Shown here piece after piece: positions 55,888-64,000 of a stretch of DNA of 64,000 nucleotides. The notes beneath the pieces were generated by a model. That model saw nothing but the letters and a program-made list of their open reading frames with translations, made no database searches and was not told the origin of the DNA. This stretch comes from Blastomonas sp. SL216 (GTDB taxonomy: Bacteria > Pseudomonadota > Alphaproteobacteria > Sphingomonadales > Sphingomonadaceae), in contig CP113055.1 of assembly GCA_026625625.1 (NCBI GenBank), positions 2,358,501 through 2,422,500 of the forward strand, given 5' to 3'. The stretch's first letter is position 1; the number at the start of each line of letters is the position of its first letter. A program made the position numbers and the translations under genes.

Positions 55888-58071
55888 ATGAGGGACCACA
55901 TGATTTCAAGACTGCTGGCCGGACTGGGCAGTACGGCGCTCGCGCTGGCCATGGCATCGCAGGCCGCCGCGCAGGACAGCGCAGCCAATGGCGAGGCCGA
56001 CAGCGCGCCGGGCTTTGACGAGATCGTCGTCACCGCGACCAAGAAGGCCAATGCCCAGAATGTCCAGGACGTGGCGATCGCTGTCACGGCCTTCGGGGCG
56101 GAACAGCTGGAAAACCAGCATATCCGCACGCTCGACAATCTCAGCTACAGCGCGCCCAACGTGCAGCTCGACGATGTCGGCACCGCGCCGGGCTTTGCCA
56201 ATTTCTCCATTCGCGGGCTGGGCATCAACAGCTCGATCCCGTCGATCGACCCGACCGTCGGCGTCTTTGTCGATGGCGTGTATATGGGGATCAGCGCGGG
56301 CATCCTGTTCGATACCTTCGACCTTGAAGGCGTCGAGGTGCTGCGCGGGCCGCAGGGCCTGCTGTTCGGCCGCAACGTCACCGGCGGCGCGGTCGTTGTC
56401 CGCACCTCCACACCCGGCAACGACCTGAAGGTCGAAGGGCGGCTCGCCGTCGAAACCGGGCTGAACAAGATCGCCAGCGCCGTGATCTCCGGCCCGCTGA
56501 TCGAGGACAAGCTCGCTGCCAAGCTCGCCGTCTATTACAATGACGATGACGGTTATTTCACCAACCGGTTCAACGGCAACAACGATTTCGGCGCATCCGA
56601 AACGCTGATCGTCCGCTCCGCGCTCAACTTCACCCCGACCGATACCATCAGCATCGTCGGGCGCTATGAGCATGGCCGGGTCCGCGGCGATGGCGCGGTG
56701 GTCAGCAATTTCGGCCTGTTCCGGCGCGAAAGCTTCGACATCAGTGTCAATGAAGAGGGCGTGACCCGCAACGACTGGAACCAGGCCTCGGTCGAGATCA
56801 ACATCGACACCGCATTCGGCGACGGAAAGATCACCAACATTGCGGCCTATCGCGACTATAAGGGCTTTGTCGTCAGCGACATCGATTCCTCGCCCAGCTT
56901 CACCTTCCACGCCGATACGCTGACCCGCCAGGACCAGTTCAGCAACGAACTGCGCTATGCCGGAACGTTCGGCCGCGTCGATGTGACCACCGGCCTGTAC
57001 TATTTCGAGCAGGATATCGACTATATCGAACTGCGCCGCCTGGCAGGCGGAGCGCTGCGCATTTCGGGCGGCGGCAAGCAGGCGCAGACCACGTTCGGCG
57101 CGTTCTTCTCCACCGACTGGCGGCTCACCGACACGCTGACCCTCAGCGGCGGCCTGCGCTATTCGTGGGAAAAGAAGCGGGTCCAGGTGCAGAACCTAGC
57201 CGGCAATCTGTGCGACCCCATCGGCACGCGCACCTGCAGCAGCTATGGCTTCCGGGACAGCGAAAGCTGGCAGGACCCCACCTTCCGCGTCGGCATGCAA
57301 TGGCAGCCGACCAGCGATACGCTGGCTTATGCTTTCTTCGCGCGCGGCTTCCGCAGTGGTGGCTACAATTTCCGCAACGGCAACCCCGCCGAAGCCCCCG
57401 GCCCATTCGATGCGGAAAAGCAGAACAGCTATGAAATCGGCCTGAAGCAGGATTTCGGCAATGTCCTGCGGCTCAATCTGGCGGCCTTCCACAACACGGT
57501 GCTGGGCCTGCAGCGCGAGATCATTCTGCCGGTGCTGCCGCTGGGCACCACCCAGGTGATCCGCAACTCCGCCAACCTGCGGCTGCGCGGGGTGGAGGCC
57601 GAGGCCACCTTGCGGATCGGCGATCATCTGACGCTGAACGGCCAGCTGGGCTATACCGATGCGCAATATACCCGCATCTTCTTCGACCTGAATGGCGACC
57701 GCGTGATCAATGCGCGCGATTTTGCCCTGCGCCCGCCGCGGCTTTCGCCCTGGACCTATGGCGCATCGGCCAATTTCACGCATGAAGTGGGCAGCGCGGG
57801 GGAATTTTCCGCCCGCGCAGCCTATGCCCATCGCGATGCGGCATGGTCGAACGACAACAATACCGGCCTGCTCAGCGCCGGCGACATGATCGACATCAAC
57901 TTTGCCTTCGAGACCGACGACCGGCGCTGGAAGTTCTCGCTCTATGGCAACAACCTGCTCAACGACCAGACCGAGGGCAACGTCTCTCCGCTGCCGTTCT
58001 TCGCAGGTTCGACCTTCTCCTCGATCAACAAGGGGCGGGTGCTCGGTGCGGAACTGATCTTCCGTTACTGA
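55888..58071 (+). CDS. TonB-dependent outer-membrane receptor 4
   Basis: 727 residues from ATG 55888 (GAGGGG six bases upstream). Signal peptide LGSTALALAMASQAAAQ, plug starting EIVVTATKKANAQNVQDVAI, VLRGPQGLLFGRNVTGGAV, and a barrel ending GAELIFRY. It is the transporter of the catabolic island, 86 bp before the Baeyer-Villiger-type monooxygenase on the same strand, so it probably imports the substrate. Confidence 0.93.
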   Translation: MRDHMISRLLAGLGSTALALAMASQAAAQDSAANGEADSAPGFDEIVVTATKKANAQNVQDVAIAVTAFGAEQLENQHIRTLDNLSYSAPNVQLDDVGTAPGFANFSIRGLGINSSIPSIDPTVGVFVDGVYMGISAGILFDTFDLEGVEVLRGPQGLLFGRNVTGGAVVVRTSTPGNDLKVEGRLAVETGLNKIASAVISGPLIEDKLAAKLAVYYNDDDGYFTNRFNGNNDFGASETLIVRSALNFTPTDTISIVGRYEHGRVRGDGAVVSNFGLFRRESFDISVNEEGVTRNDWNQASVEINIDTAFGDGKITNIAAYRDYKGFVVSDIDSSPSFTFHADTLTRQDQFSNELRYAGTFGRVDVTTGLYYFEQDIDYIELRRLAGGALRISGGGKQAQTTFGAFFSTDWRLTDTLTLSGGLRYSWEKKRVQVQNLAGNLCDPIGTRTCSSYGFRDSESWQDPTFRVGMQWQPTSDTLAYAFFARGFRSGGYNFRNGNPAEAPGPFDAEKQNSYEIGLKQDFGNVLRLNLAAFHNTVLGLQREIILPVLPLGTTQVIRNSANLRLRGVEAEATLRIGDHLTLNGQLGYTDAQYTRIFFDLNGDRVINARDFALRPPRLSPWTYGASANFTHEVGSAGEFSARAAYAHRDAAWSNDNNTGLLSAGDMIDINFAFETDDRRWKFSLYGNNLLNDQTEGNVSPLPFFAGSTFSSINKGRVLGAELIFRY

Positions 58072-58122
58072 ACCTCGTGCTCATGCCGGGCGGTGCACCC
58101 TCTAAGCGCCGCCCGGCAGCCT

Positions 58123-58132
58123 CCCAGACTAT
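58123..58132. promoter_or_regulatory. CCCAGACTAT motif ahead of the monooxygenase gene
   Basis: Exact copy of the motif at 48607, 25 bp upstream of the start codon. GACTAT could also serve as a -10 element. Evidence is similarity only. Confidence 0.3.
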
Positions 58133-58156
58133 GGCTACAAGACCGGAAAGCAGAAC

Positions 58157-59803
58157 ATGACCGCTCAACCGCAAGACATTTCCGATGCCGTGCAGACCAT
58201 CACCGTCGATGCGCTGGTCGTCGGTGCAGGCTTTGGCGGCCTGTATGCCGTGCACAAGCTGCGCGAGATGGGCCTGTCCGTGGTCGGCGTCGAAGCCGGC
58301 GGCGATGTTGGCGGCGTCTGGTACTGGAACCGCTATCCCGGCGCGCGCTGTGACCTGATGTGCGTCGATTACAGCTTCGGATTTTCCGACGAGATCCAGC
58401 AGGAATGGACCTGGAGCGAGCAATTCGCCGCCCAGCCCGAAATCCTGGCCTATGCCAATTTCGTCGCGGACAAGCTGGCGCTGCGCCCGCTGTTCCATTT
58501 CAACACCCGCGTGACCCGCGCGAAATGGGATGCCGACGCTCAACGCTGGACGGCAACGACCGATCGCGGGCAGCGGATCGTGGCCAGCTATTGCATCATG
58601 GCGACCGGCCCGCTCTCCATACCCAAGGACCCCGAATTTCCCGGGCTGGCCGACTTCAAGGGCGAGTTGCTGCGCGCCGCCAAATGGCCGCATGAACCCG
58701 TCAGCTTCAAGGGCAAGCGCGTCGGCCTGGTCGGAACCGGGTCAAGCGGCATCCAGATCGTTCCCGTGGTGGCAGAGGAAGCCCAGGCGCTGCATGTCTT
58801 CCAGCGCACCCCCAGCTTCACCATGCCGATGCGCAACAGCCGGCTCGATCCGGATTATGTCGCCGAGCTCAAGCGCCACTATCCCGCCATTCGCGCGGTG
58901 GCGCGCGCCAGCCAGCTGGGCGGCGTCCGCCCGGTGACATCGCGCCCGTTCTTCTCGATCACGCCGTCGCAGCGGCAGCGCGTGATGGAAGACGCCTGGG
59001 CGCGCGGCGGGCTCGATTTTCTGGGCATTTTCTCGGACCTTTTGACCAATCCGGACGCCAATGAGCATGTCGCCGAATTCGTCCGCGGCAAGATCGGCGA
59101 GACGGTGAACGATCCGGTCACGGCCGAAAAGCTCAAGCCGCGCGGCTATCCCATTTTTGCTCGGCGTCCGTGCCTCGATACCGGCTATTACGAAAGCTAC
59201 AATCTGCCGCACGTGCATCTGCACGATTGCCTGGAACATCCCATCGAGCGGGTGACGGACAAGGGCATCCGCACCAGCGCGGGCGAGGTCGAACTCGATA
59301 CGCTGATCCTGGCGACAGGCTATGACGGGCTTTCGGGCGCGCTGATGGCCTTCGAGGTCGAGGGCCGCGCCGGTCATGATGTCCGCACCAAATGGGCGGG
59401 CGGCGCGCGCTCCTATCTGGGGCTGATGATGGCGGGCTTCCCCAACCTGTTCATGGTCTGCGGACCCAATGGCCCGGCAGCTCTCGCCAATATCATCACG
59501 CTGGACGAGCAGAATGTGAACTGGATCTGCGATCTGATCGCGCATATGCGCAGCCAGGGCATCGCCACCGTGGAACCCCGCCCCGAAGCCGAGGACGAGT
59601 GGATGGAAACGGTCTTCGCGCTCGCCCAGCTGACGCTCGTGTCCAAGGCGAACACCTGGTACACCGGCACCAATGTCGACGGAAAGCCGCGCGGCCTGAT
59701 CATGTATACCGGCGGCTTCTTCAAGTATAACGAGGCGTGCACCTCAGTCGCGCAAGCAGGCTATCCGACGCTGGATTTCGGCAAGGCGCAGGTCCAGGCC
59801 TGA
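58157..59803 (+). CDS. Baeyer-Villiger-type flavin monooxygenase with atypical fingerprint
   Basis: 548 residues. FAD Rossmann motif GAGFGG (23-28), the second fingerprint GGVWYWNRYPGARCD (52-66), and the NADPH Rossmann motif GTGSSG (193-198). The main Baeyer-Villiger fingerprint FxGxxxHxxxWP appears at 167-178 as FKGELLRAAKWP, so the normally invariant His is Arg (R173). These enzymes insert oxygen next to a ketone to make an ester or lactone. The change may alter cofactor handling or activity. It lies after TonB receptor 4 and fits upstream of the SMP-30 lactonase step. Confidence 0.9.
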   Translation: MTAQPQDISDAVQTITVDALVVGAGFGGLYAVHKLREMGLSVVGVEAGGDVGGVWYWNRYPGARCDLMCVDYSFGFSDEIQQEWTWSEQFAAQPEILAYANFVADKLALRPLFHFNTRVTRAKWDADAQRWTATTDRGQRIVASYCIMATGPLSIPKDPEFPGLADFKGELLRAAKWPHEPVSFKGKRVGLVGTGSSGIQIVPVVAEEAQALHVFQRTPSFTMPMRNSRLDPDYVAELKRHYPAIRAVARASQLGGVRPVTSRPFFSITPSQRQRVMEDAWARGGLDFLGIFSDLLTNPDANEHVAEFVRGKIGETVNDPVTAEKLKPRGYPIFARRPCLDTGYYESYNLPHVHLHDCLEHPIERVTDKGIRTSAGEVELDTLILATGYDGLSGALMAFEVEGRAGHDVRTKWAGGARSYLGLMMAGFPNLFMVCGPNGPAALANIITLDEQNVNWICDLIAHMRSQGIATVEPRPEAEDEWMETVFALAQLTLVSKANTWYTGTNVDGKPRGLIMYTGGFFKYNEACTSVAQAGYPTLDFGKAQVQA

Positions 59804-59816
59804 CCGGTTCGTGATG

Positions 59817-59859
59817 GCGCGAAGGGCCGGGGTGCGATACGTGCCCCGGCCCTTCGCGC
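59817..59859. terminator. Bidirectional terminator after the monooxygenase gene
   Basis: GCGCGAAGGGCCGGGG and CCCCGGCCCTTCGCGC form a perfect 16-bp stem with an 11-nt loop, between the convergent monooxygenase and IclR genes. No T-run, but the stem is very strong. Confidence 0.7.
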
Positions 59860-59861
59860 AT

Positions 59862-60656
59862 TCAGGCCGCGCTGAGCATGGCGTCTGGTGCAATCGCGCC
59901 GCCGCCTTCATGCCGCGCCCGGAAGGACGCGATCGCGTCGGTCATGACATCGATAATGTCCTGCTTGGCGCGCGAGATGCGATCGACCAGCCCCCCGACG
60001 CCCAGCGCCAGCGGGATGCCGTACAGGTCGATGTCCAGCGGCATCGCGATAGAGGCCAGCTCCGGCGTCGGGCGCTTGGGCAGATAGGCATGGCCGACCT
60101 CGTGGCTCCAGCGCACCTCGCGCATCAGATCCTCGAACGAGGGCAGCGTATCGCCGCCCAGGCCATAATGCTTGGTATAGCGGTACAGCTTGTCGATCTC
60201 GCGCTGGCGCATGCGGCTCATCAGCGCGATGCCCGATGAGGAATCGACCATCAGCCGCATCGTCCCCTCGCTGGGTGCCATCTTGTATTCGTGATCGGGG
60301 GTCTTCAGGATGATATACTGGATGTACAGGTCGTTCTGCGCGACCAGCCCCACCGTTTCGTCGGTGCGGCGCTGGACCTCATCGACCAGGCTCACCAGCC
60401 CGCCCTCGCGGTTCATCATGCTCGGCAACCAGCTGCCCAGCGCCGCCACCCGCAAGGTGGGCAGATAGGTCATGGTGGCGCGGTTATAGTTGAGATAGCC
60501 CATCATCACCATGCTCTTGAGCAGGTTGGTCGCGCTAGACTGCGGATAGCACAGCGCCCGGTAGACCTCGTTCAGCCTGAGCGGCCGCCGTTCTTCCATG
60601 AACAGCTCCAGGACCTCAAGCGTACGGGACGCGGATTTGACCTTGATCCGTTGCAT
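59862..60656 (-). CDS. IclR-family transcriptional regulator, paralogue of the one at 48638
   Basis: 264 residues from ATG 60656 with a long purine-rich AGGAGGGAGAGAAGG ribosome-binding stretch. Winged helix KSASRTLEVLELFMEERRP and YRALCYPQSSATNLLKSMV; effector domain with RRTDETVGLVAQNDLYIQYI. Similarity to the IclR at 48638 is high in both domains, so one may be a duplicate with a different ligand or target. It converges on the monooxygenase gene and closes the island. Confidence 0.92.
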   Translation of the reverse strand: MQRIKVKSASRTLEVLELFMEERRPLRLNEVYRALCYPQSSATNLLKSMVMMGYLNYNRATMTYLPTLRVAALGSWLPSMMNREGGLVSLVDEVQRRTDETVGLVAQNDLYIQYIILKTPDHEYKMAPSEGTMRLMVDSSSGIALMSRMRQREIDKLYRYTKHYGLGGDTLPSFEDLMREVRWSHEVGHAYLPKRPTPELASIAMPLDIDLYGIPLALGVGGLVDRISRAKQDIIDVMTDAIASFRARHEGGGAIAPDAMLSAA

Positions 60657-60804
60657 CCTTCTCTCCCTCCTAAGTGGCTGCCGCTTCACTGTCGGCTGGC
60701 CTGCATTCTAGCCGATGCCGATGGGGAGACAACGAACGCGGGGCTTATCACATGTATGATGGAGGTTCCGGAGATGCTGAGTGACGATGCCGAACTGGCG
60801 GACC

Positions 60805-60817
60805 ATCGGTGACCGAT
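60805..60817. promoter_or_regulatory. ATCGGTGACCGAT palindrome
   Basis: A perfect 13-bp dyad (6-bp arms, one central G) in the 238-bp gap between the IclR gene and the 3' end of the GGDEF gene. It is about 150 bp upstream of the IclR start and could be a regulatory site. Confidence 0.3.
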
Positions 60818-60894
60818 ACGTTCAACCCAGCAGGCCCGATATCAGAGCCTTGGGGAGAGGCCATTCCCGGCAGTGGAGAACTGGACCTCTTGCG

Positions 60895-62382
60895 TCACCT
60901 GCTGACCAGACGGAGCGTCGCCGCGCCTTTTTCTTCAGCCACAATCAAGGTATCGTTGCCCGCAATCAATGCGCTGCCACGCTGCTCGCGCTTGGCTGCG
61001 TACAATGCGATGTCGGCATTGCGCAGCAGCTGCCCCCGGTCAGTGACATCCCCGCCGAGCCAGGATGCTCCGATGGTTGCAGACATGTTCAACACGTTGC
61101 CGTTGAAGGAAACCGGGCGTTTGAAATCGCCGAGCAGCCTGCGCAGAAGTGCCGGGAGATTGTTGAGGATCGTCTGGTCCGGAACGAGCAGGACAAACTC
61201 ATCTCCGCCCAATCGCGCAGCAAAGCACTTGTCGAGATAATCCGCTTTCAATCGAGAAGCTGCCACGCGCAACAGCTCGTCGCCCGCCTGATGGCCGAAT
61301 TCGTCATTGATCGCCTTGAAATGATCGAGGTCGATCAGCAGCAGCGCGCAGCGCTCTCCCGCTCGCGTCGTCGCCTTGATTTTCTCGTCAACATATTCGT
61401 TGAAGCTGCCCCGGCTGGCGATCCGCGTAAGCTCATCGGTATGCGCTGCATGGCGCAGAGCCTGTTCGAGCATGTAACGCGAGGTGATGTCCTGAAACAC
61501 GCCGATCAATGCGGCAGGCTTTCCCTGGACGATCTCCAGCTCCCCCATGCTGCGAACCCGGCGATACTCCCCTTGCGCCGTCGTGAAATCGGTCTCCACG
61601 TCAAACGGCTCGCCGGTCGCCATGGTGCGTTCAAGGGCGCCGGTGATGAGCTTGCGGGCCTTGGGAGGATAGAATTCGAGCGCAGATTCAAGTGGCTCGC
61701 CGCAACCTGCAGGCACGCCATGGATGGCATAGGTCTGTTCCGACCATTCGGTCCGGTTGTCGGCAAGTGTCAGCCGCCACGAACCGATATTGGCCATGCG
61801 CTCAGCCTGGCGAAGCTGTCGGTTCTTGCGGTCCAGCATCTGCAGATGCGCTGCCCGTTCCTCGGCAAGCTGCTGCGCCGCCGCGGCTGCGGATCTTGCG
61901 TCAAACAGCTTTTCCACCAGAAGCGCCAGGCCGGTCAGGATTTTCAGATCCTCGGCCGATAGGTCACGAGGCTGATCGTCAATGACACACAGCGTCCCCA
62001 TCGGAAGCCTGTCGGGCATCACCTCCGTCTGCGGCGCACGCACCGGCACGCCGGCGTAAAATCGAATATTCGGTGCGCCGGTGACGAGGGGATTGTGTGC
62101 GAACCGGCTGTCGAGAGTCGCGTCGGGCACAATCAGGACATCATCGGCTTCAACCGCATGAGCGCAGAATGCCGTTTCGCGCGGTGTCTGGCTCACGGCT
62201 AGGCCAATCTTTGCCTTGAACCATTGGCGATCCCTGTCGACCAATGAGAGAAGCCCGATCTTTGTCCCCAGAAGGCGTTGCGCCAGTTCGGCGATCATGT
62301 CGAATTCCGGTTCCGCCGGGGTATCGAGAAGACCCAAGCCCTCCAGTGCGGCAAGCCGCGCAAGTTCCGTGTCGCCGACCAT
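60895..62382 (-). CDS. GAF-PAS-GGDEF diguanylate cyclase
   Basis: 495 residues from ATG 62382 (GGAG seven bases upstream). N-terminal GAF domain (ELAQRLLGTKIGLLSLVDRDRQWFK, split over residues 27-60), a coiled coil, a PAS domain (MANIGSWRLTLADNRTEWSE to VFQDITSRY) and a GGDEF domain with an intact ARLGGDEFVLL and the DLDHFKAIND block. The autoinhibitory RxxD site five residues before GGDEF is absent (LDKC at that place). It should make cyclic di-GMP in response to a cytosolic signal. No EAL domain. Confidence 0.9.
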   Translation of the reverse strand: MVGDTELARLAALEGLGLLDTPAEPEFDMIAELAQRLLGTKIGLLSLVDRDRQWFKAKIGLAVSQTPRETAFCAHAVEADDVLIVPDATLDSRFAHNPLVTGAPNIRFYAGVPVRAPQTEVMPDRLPMGTLCVIDDQPRDLSAEDLKILTGLALLVEKLFDARSAAAAAQQLAEERAAHLQMLDRKNRQLRQAERMANIGSWRLTLADNRTEWSEQTYAIHGVPAGCGEPLESALEFYPPKARKLITGALERTMATGEPFDVETDFTTAQGEYRRVRSMGELEIVQGKPAALIGVFQDITSRYMLEQALRHAAHTDELTRIASRGSFNEYVDEKIKATTRAGERCALLLIDLDHFKAINDEFGHQAGDELLRVAASRLKADYLDKCFAARLGGDEFVLLVPDQTILNNLPALLRRLLGDFKRPVSFNGNVLNMSATIGASWLGGDVTDRGQLLRNADIALYAAKREQRGSALIAGNDTLIVAEEKGAATLRLVSR

Positions 62383-62584
62383 CGCAATATCTCCGCACCC
62401 GATCTCCCGCGCCGACCAGTACGTAGCTAAGGTTAACAGATGCTGTTCGCTGCCCCCGTGCACCACCGCCAGCCGCCTGAATTGACCAAGCAGGTGCACC
62501 CGGCGAGATAGGTCGGAGCTGACCCAGGAATTCCGGCGAGGGCATGTTGGCCCGCGCGAGGAAGGGCTCCCGCCCGATGCTGCC

Positions 62585-63163
62585 ATGCGCCTTGCCGGGA
62601 TGGGCGCGGACCGGGATCAGGATCGCGGCCTGTGCCGGGTGCCCATCGGCCTGGACTCGCGAAACCTCCAGGTCTGCGATCAACCCGCCGCAGACGGGCC
62701 GCAGCGGGCAGCCCGGCAAATCTTCCAAAGGGTCGGCAGGCCGGGCTTGCGCCACCCCGCGATCCGCTTCGTACTCAGCCATGCGGGCGGAACGCTGCCC
62801 CATCTGACGGCACGCATCGCGGGCGGCGCGCAGTTCGATCCCGAGGTAAAGGCGCGGATTGCCGATCCGATGAAGGAGCGGCGCGCCGTCTTCCAGCAGA
62901 CGCACGACCAGCTCAACCTGTTGCCAGTTCCGGCCCTGCTGCAACCGGCCAAGGGCAAGCTGGGGCTGATCGATTACGAGAAGATTTTCTGCGTCTCGCC
63001 CGAGGCCGGCCAGGATGTCTATGCGATGCGCCAGATCGACCGGGCCCGGGGCTGCATGGTCGTGGTGCGGCCAGACCAGTATATCGGCCACGTCCTACCG
63101 CTGACCGCTACGGACGCGCTGGCCGAGTATTTCGCAGGCTTCATGCTGCCCGCAATGGCATAA
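62585..63163 (+). pseudogene. Chimeric relic: amidohydrolase piece fused to phenol-hydroxylase-type C-terminus
   Basis: One open frame joins two unrelated pieces. The first, around 62755-62815, contains RFVLSHAGGTLPHLTARI, the metal-binding block of ACMSD-type amidohydrolases. From about 62860 it reads like the C-terminal thioredoxin-like domain of phenol 2-monooxygenase: GLIDYEKIF, ARGCMVVVRPDQYIGHVLPL and FAGFMLPA. Neither piece could work alone. The upstream part has no clear similarity. The likely origin is a deletion that joined two genes of a former aromatic-degradation cluster. No reliable start or ribosome-binding site is seen. Confidence 0.65.
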
Positions 63164-63184
63164 TCCCGCCCGTCGCGCCGATGC

Positions 63185-63664
63185 TCAGCGCGGCACGTCA
63201 TCATCGCCCGGCGCGGCGCTGTGCAGGCCGACCAGCTTGGTCAGCATGGCGACATACGCTTTGCGCTCGGCGGTGGACAGCGGCTCGAGAATGCGCTGCT
63301 GCACCCTGCGGACGGCGGGCAGCGCGCGTTCGAACAGCGCGATCCCCTCGGGCGTCGCCACCACCGCCTTGGCGCGCTTGTCGGTCAGGCTGACCGTCCG
63401 CTCGATCAGCTTGCGCCGGGCCAGCCGGTCGAGCACATCGGCCAGCGTCGAGCGATCAAACGCGATCAGATCAGATATGCGCGCCGCCTCGATCCGCGGC
63501 CGATCGACCACAACCATCAGCACCGCGAACTGCACCGGGGTCAGGTCCAGTTCACCCACCTCCTCGGCAAACAGCGCCGTGGCGATCTGTTGCGAACGGC
63601 GGATGAGATGTCCCGGCATGGATGCCAGGCCAAAAAGCGAATCACTGTCCTGTCGGTCGATCAT
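63185..63664 (-). CDS. MarR-family transcriptional regulator
   Basis: 159 residues. Winged-helix MarR features: LDLTPVQFAVLMVVVDRP, RISDLIAFDRSTLADVLDRL (recognition helix) and the wing RTVSLTDKRAKAVVATPEG. It appears intact although both neighbours are relics. MarR proteins often control adjacent efflux or aromatic catabolism genes; the RND relic next door may be a lost target. Confidence 0.9.
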   Translation of the reverse strand: MIDRQDSDSLFGLASMPGHLIRRSQQIATALFAEEVGELDLTPVQFAVLMVVVDRPRIEAARISDLIAFDRSTLADVLDRLARRKLIERTVSLTDKRAKAVVATPEGIALFERALPAVRRVQQRILEPLSTAERKAYVAMLTKLVGLHSAAPGDDDVPR

Positions 63665-63719
63665 GGCAAGGCTTATCGCCTCCCGATTGCTGCGCGATCA
63701 AACGGGAAGTTCAAACTGT

Positions 63720-63991
63720 CACCTTGCCCCGGCACAGATAGTGATTCTCTCTGCGCTGCCACCTGCGGGGACAGGCGGTCTGCTCGCGCTGCTGGCGGGC
63801 GATTTCGCCAACCCATGGCCATGGGCGCCATCGGTGGCCTGATAACCTCCAGCTTTGTTTCGCCTGTGCTTGTGCCGGCGATGTATGTGCTGATGTCCCG
63901 AGGCCGGAACACGGCGACCGCCCCGGTTGATGGGCTGCCAGCCGTGCCTGTCAAACAGAAGGGCGCGGACATGCTCCGGGTCCGCGGGTAG
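63720..63991 (+). pseudogene. RND efflux pump relic
   Basis: Two frames hold fragments of an RND transporter. Frame 3 (63720 to about 63820) reads QIVILSALPPAGTGGLLALL, like a transmembrane block preceding the late GG motif of these pumps. Frame 2 (about 63815-63991) reads PMAMGAIGGLITSSFVSPVL then VPAMYVLMSR, the final transmembrane segment, followed by a tail and stop. The intervening part and the whole N-terminal body are missing. It is a decayed 3' end of a pump gene, divergent from the MarR gene. Confidence 0.6.
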
Positions 63992-64000
63992 AGCCGCTAT

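Noticed and set aside
61-64000. CRISPR arrays, tRNA or rRNA genes, insertion sequences and prophage genes
   Set aside because: Looked for regularly spaced repeats, tRNA-like ends and transposase or integrase motifs; none found.

Overview
The window is high-GC, densely packed DNA with many 4-bp ATGA/GTGA gene overlaps, four large TonB-dependent receptors, FecI/FecR regulation, three IclR regulators, and a surplus of short-chain dehydrogenases (SDRs), acyl-CoA dehydrogenases and flavin monooxygenases. This fits an alphaproteobacterium of the sphingomonad type (Novosphingobium, Sphingobium or Sphingopyxis-like). That placement is inference: the window holds no rRNA, tRNA or other taxonomic marker. 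I saw no insertion sequence, prophage or CRISPR array. Layout. 1-10.3 kb: the end of an aromatic-type FAD monooxygenase and an aldehyde dehydrogenase, then an IclR gene, an MFS transporter and two DUF1838-type exported proteins around a methyltransferase, a small unknown protein and two exported alpha/beta hydrolases. 10.4-18.8 kb: TonB receptor 1, an isocitrate-lyase/PEP-mutase-family lyase convergent with a LeuC/LeuD-type hydro-lyase pair, a small cytochrome c and an S46 peptidase. 19.3-30.6 kb: one complete chemotaxis operon (STAS, CheY, CheA, CheW, soluble poly-HAMP receptor, membrane receptor, CheW, CheR, CheB, and a 582-residue protein carrying degenerate receptor-tip motifs). 30.6-35.1 kb: a run of G-loop hairpins, TonB receptor 2, a LysR-like regulator with two DNA-binding domains and a small exported protein behind a perfect 15-bp inverted repeat. 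35.4-42.7 kb: a cell-surface signalling unit made of an ECF sigma factor, FecR, a TonB receptor with an N-terminal signalling domain, and an autotransporter. 42.9-60.7 kb: a catabolic island. A minus-strand set of about eleven genes (double-SDR, enoyl-CoA hydratase, acyl-CoA ligase, SDR, SDR-like, IclR, SMP-30 lactonase, two acyl-CoA dehydrogenases, SnoaL-like protein, thioesterase) is flanked by an Old Yellow Enzyme on one side and by an SDR, TonB receptor 4, a Baeyer-Villiger-type monooxygenase and another IclR on the other. 60.9-64 kb: a GAF-PAS-GGDEF cyclase, then degraded DNA with a chimeric amidohydrolase/phenol-hydroxylase relic, an intact MarR gene and an RND efflux relic. How it fits together. 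The catabolic island reads as a route for an alicyclic ketone or alcohol: uptake by TonB receptor 4, SDR oxidation, Baeyer-Villiger ring expansion, lactone opening by SMP-30, CoA activation, then beta-oxidation by a paired acyl-CoA dehydrogenase, enoyl-CoA hydratase and SDR. The substrate cannot be read from sequence. The points most worth following are the chemotaxis operon's receptor-mimic protein and shared acidic tails, the two-headed LysR regulator, the hairpin array at 30.63-30.83 kb, the non-canonical Baeyer-Villiger fingerprint, and the SDR without catalytic residues paired with an intact SDR.
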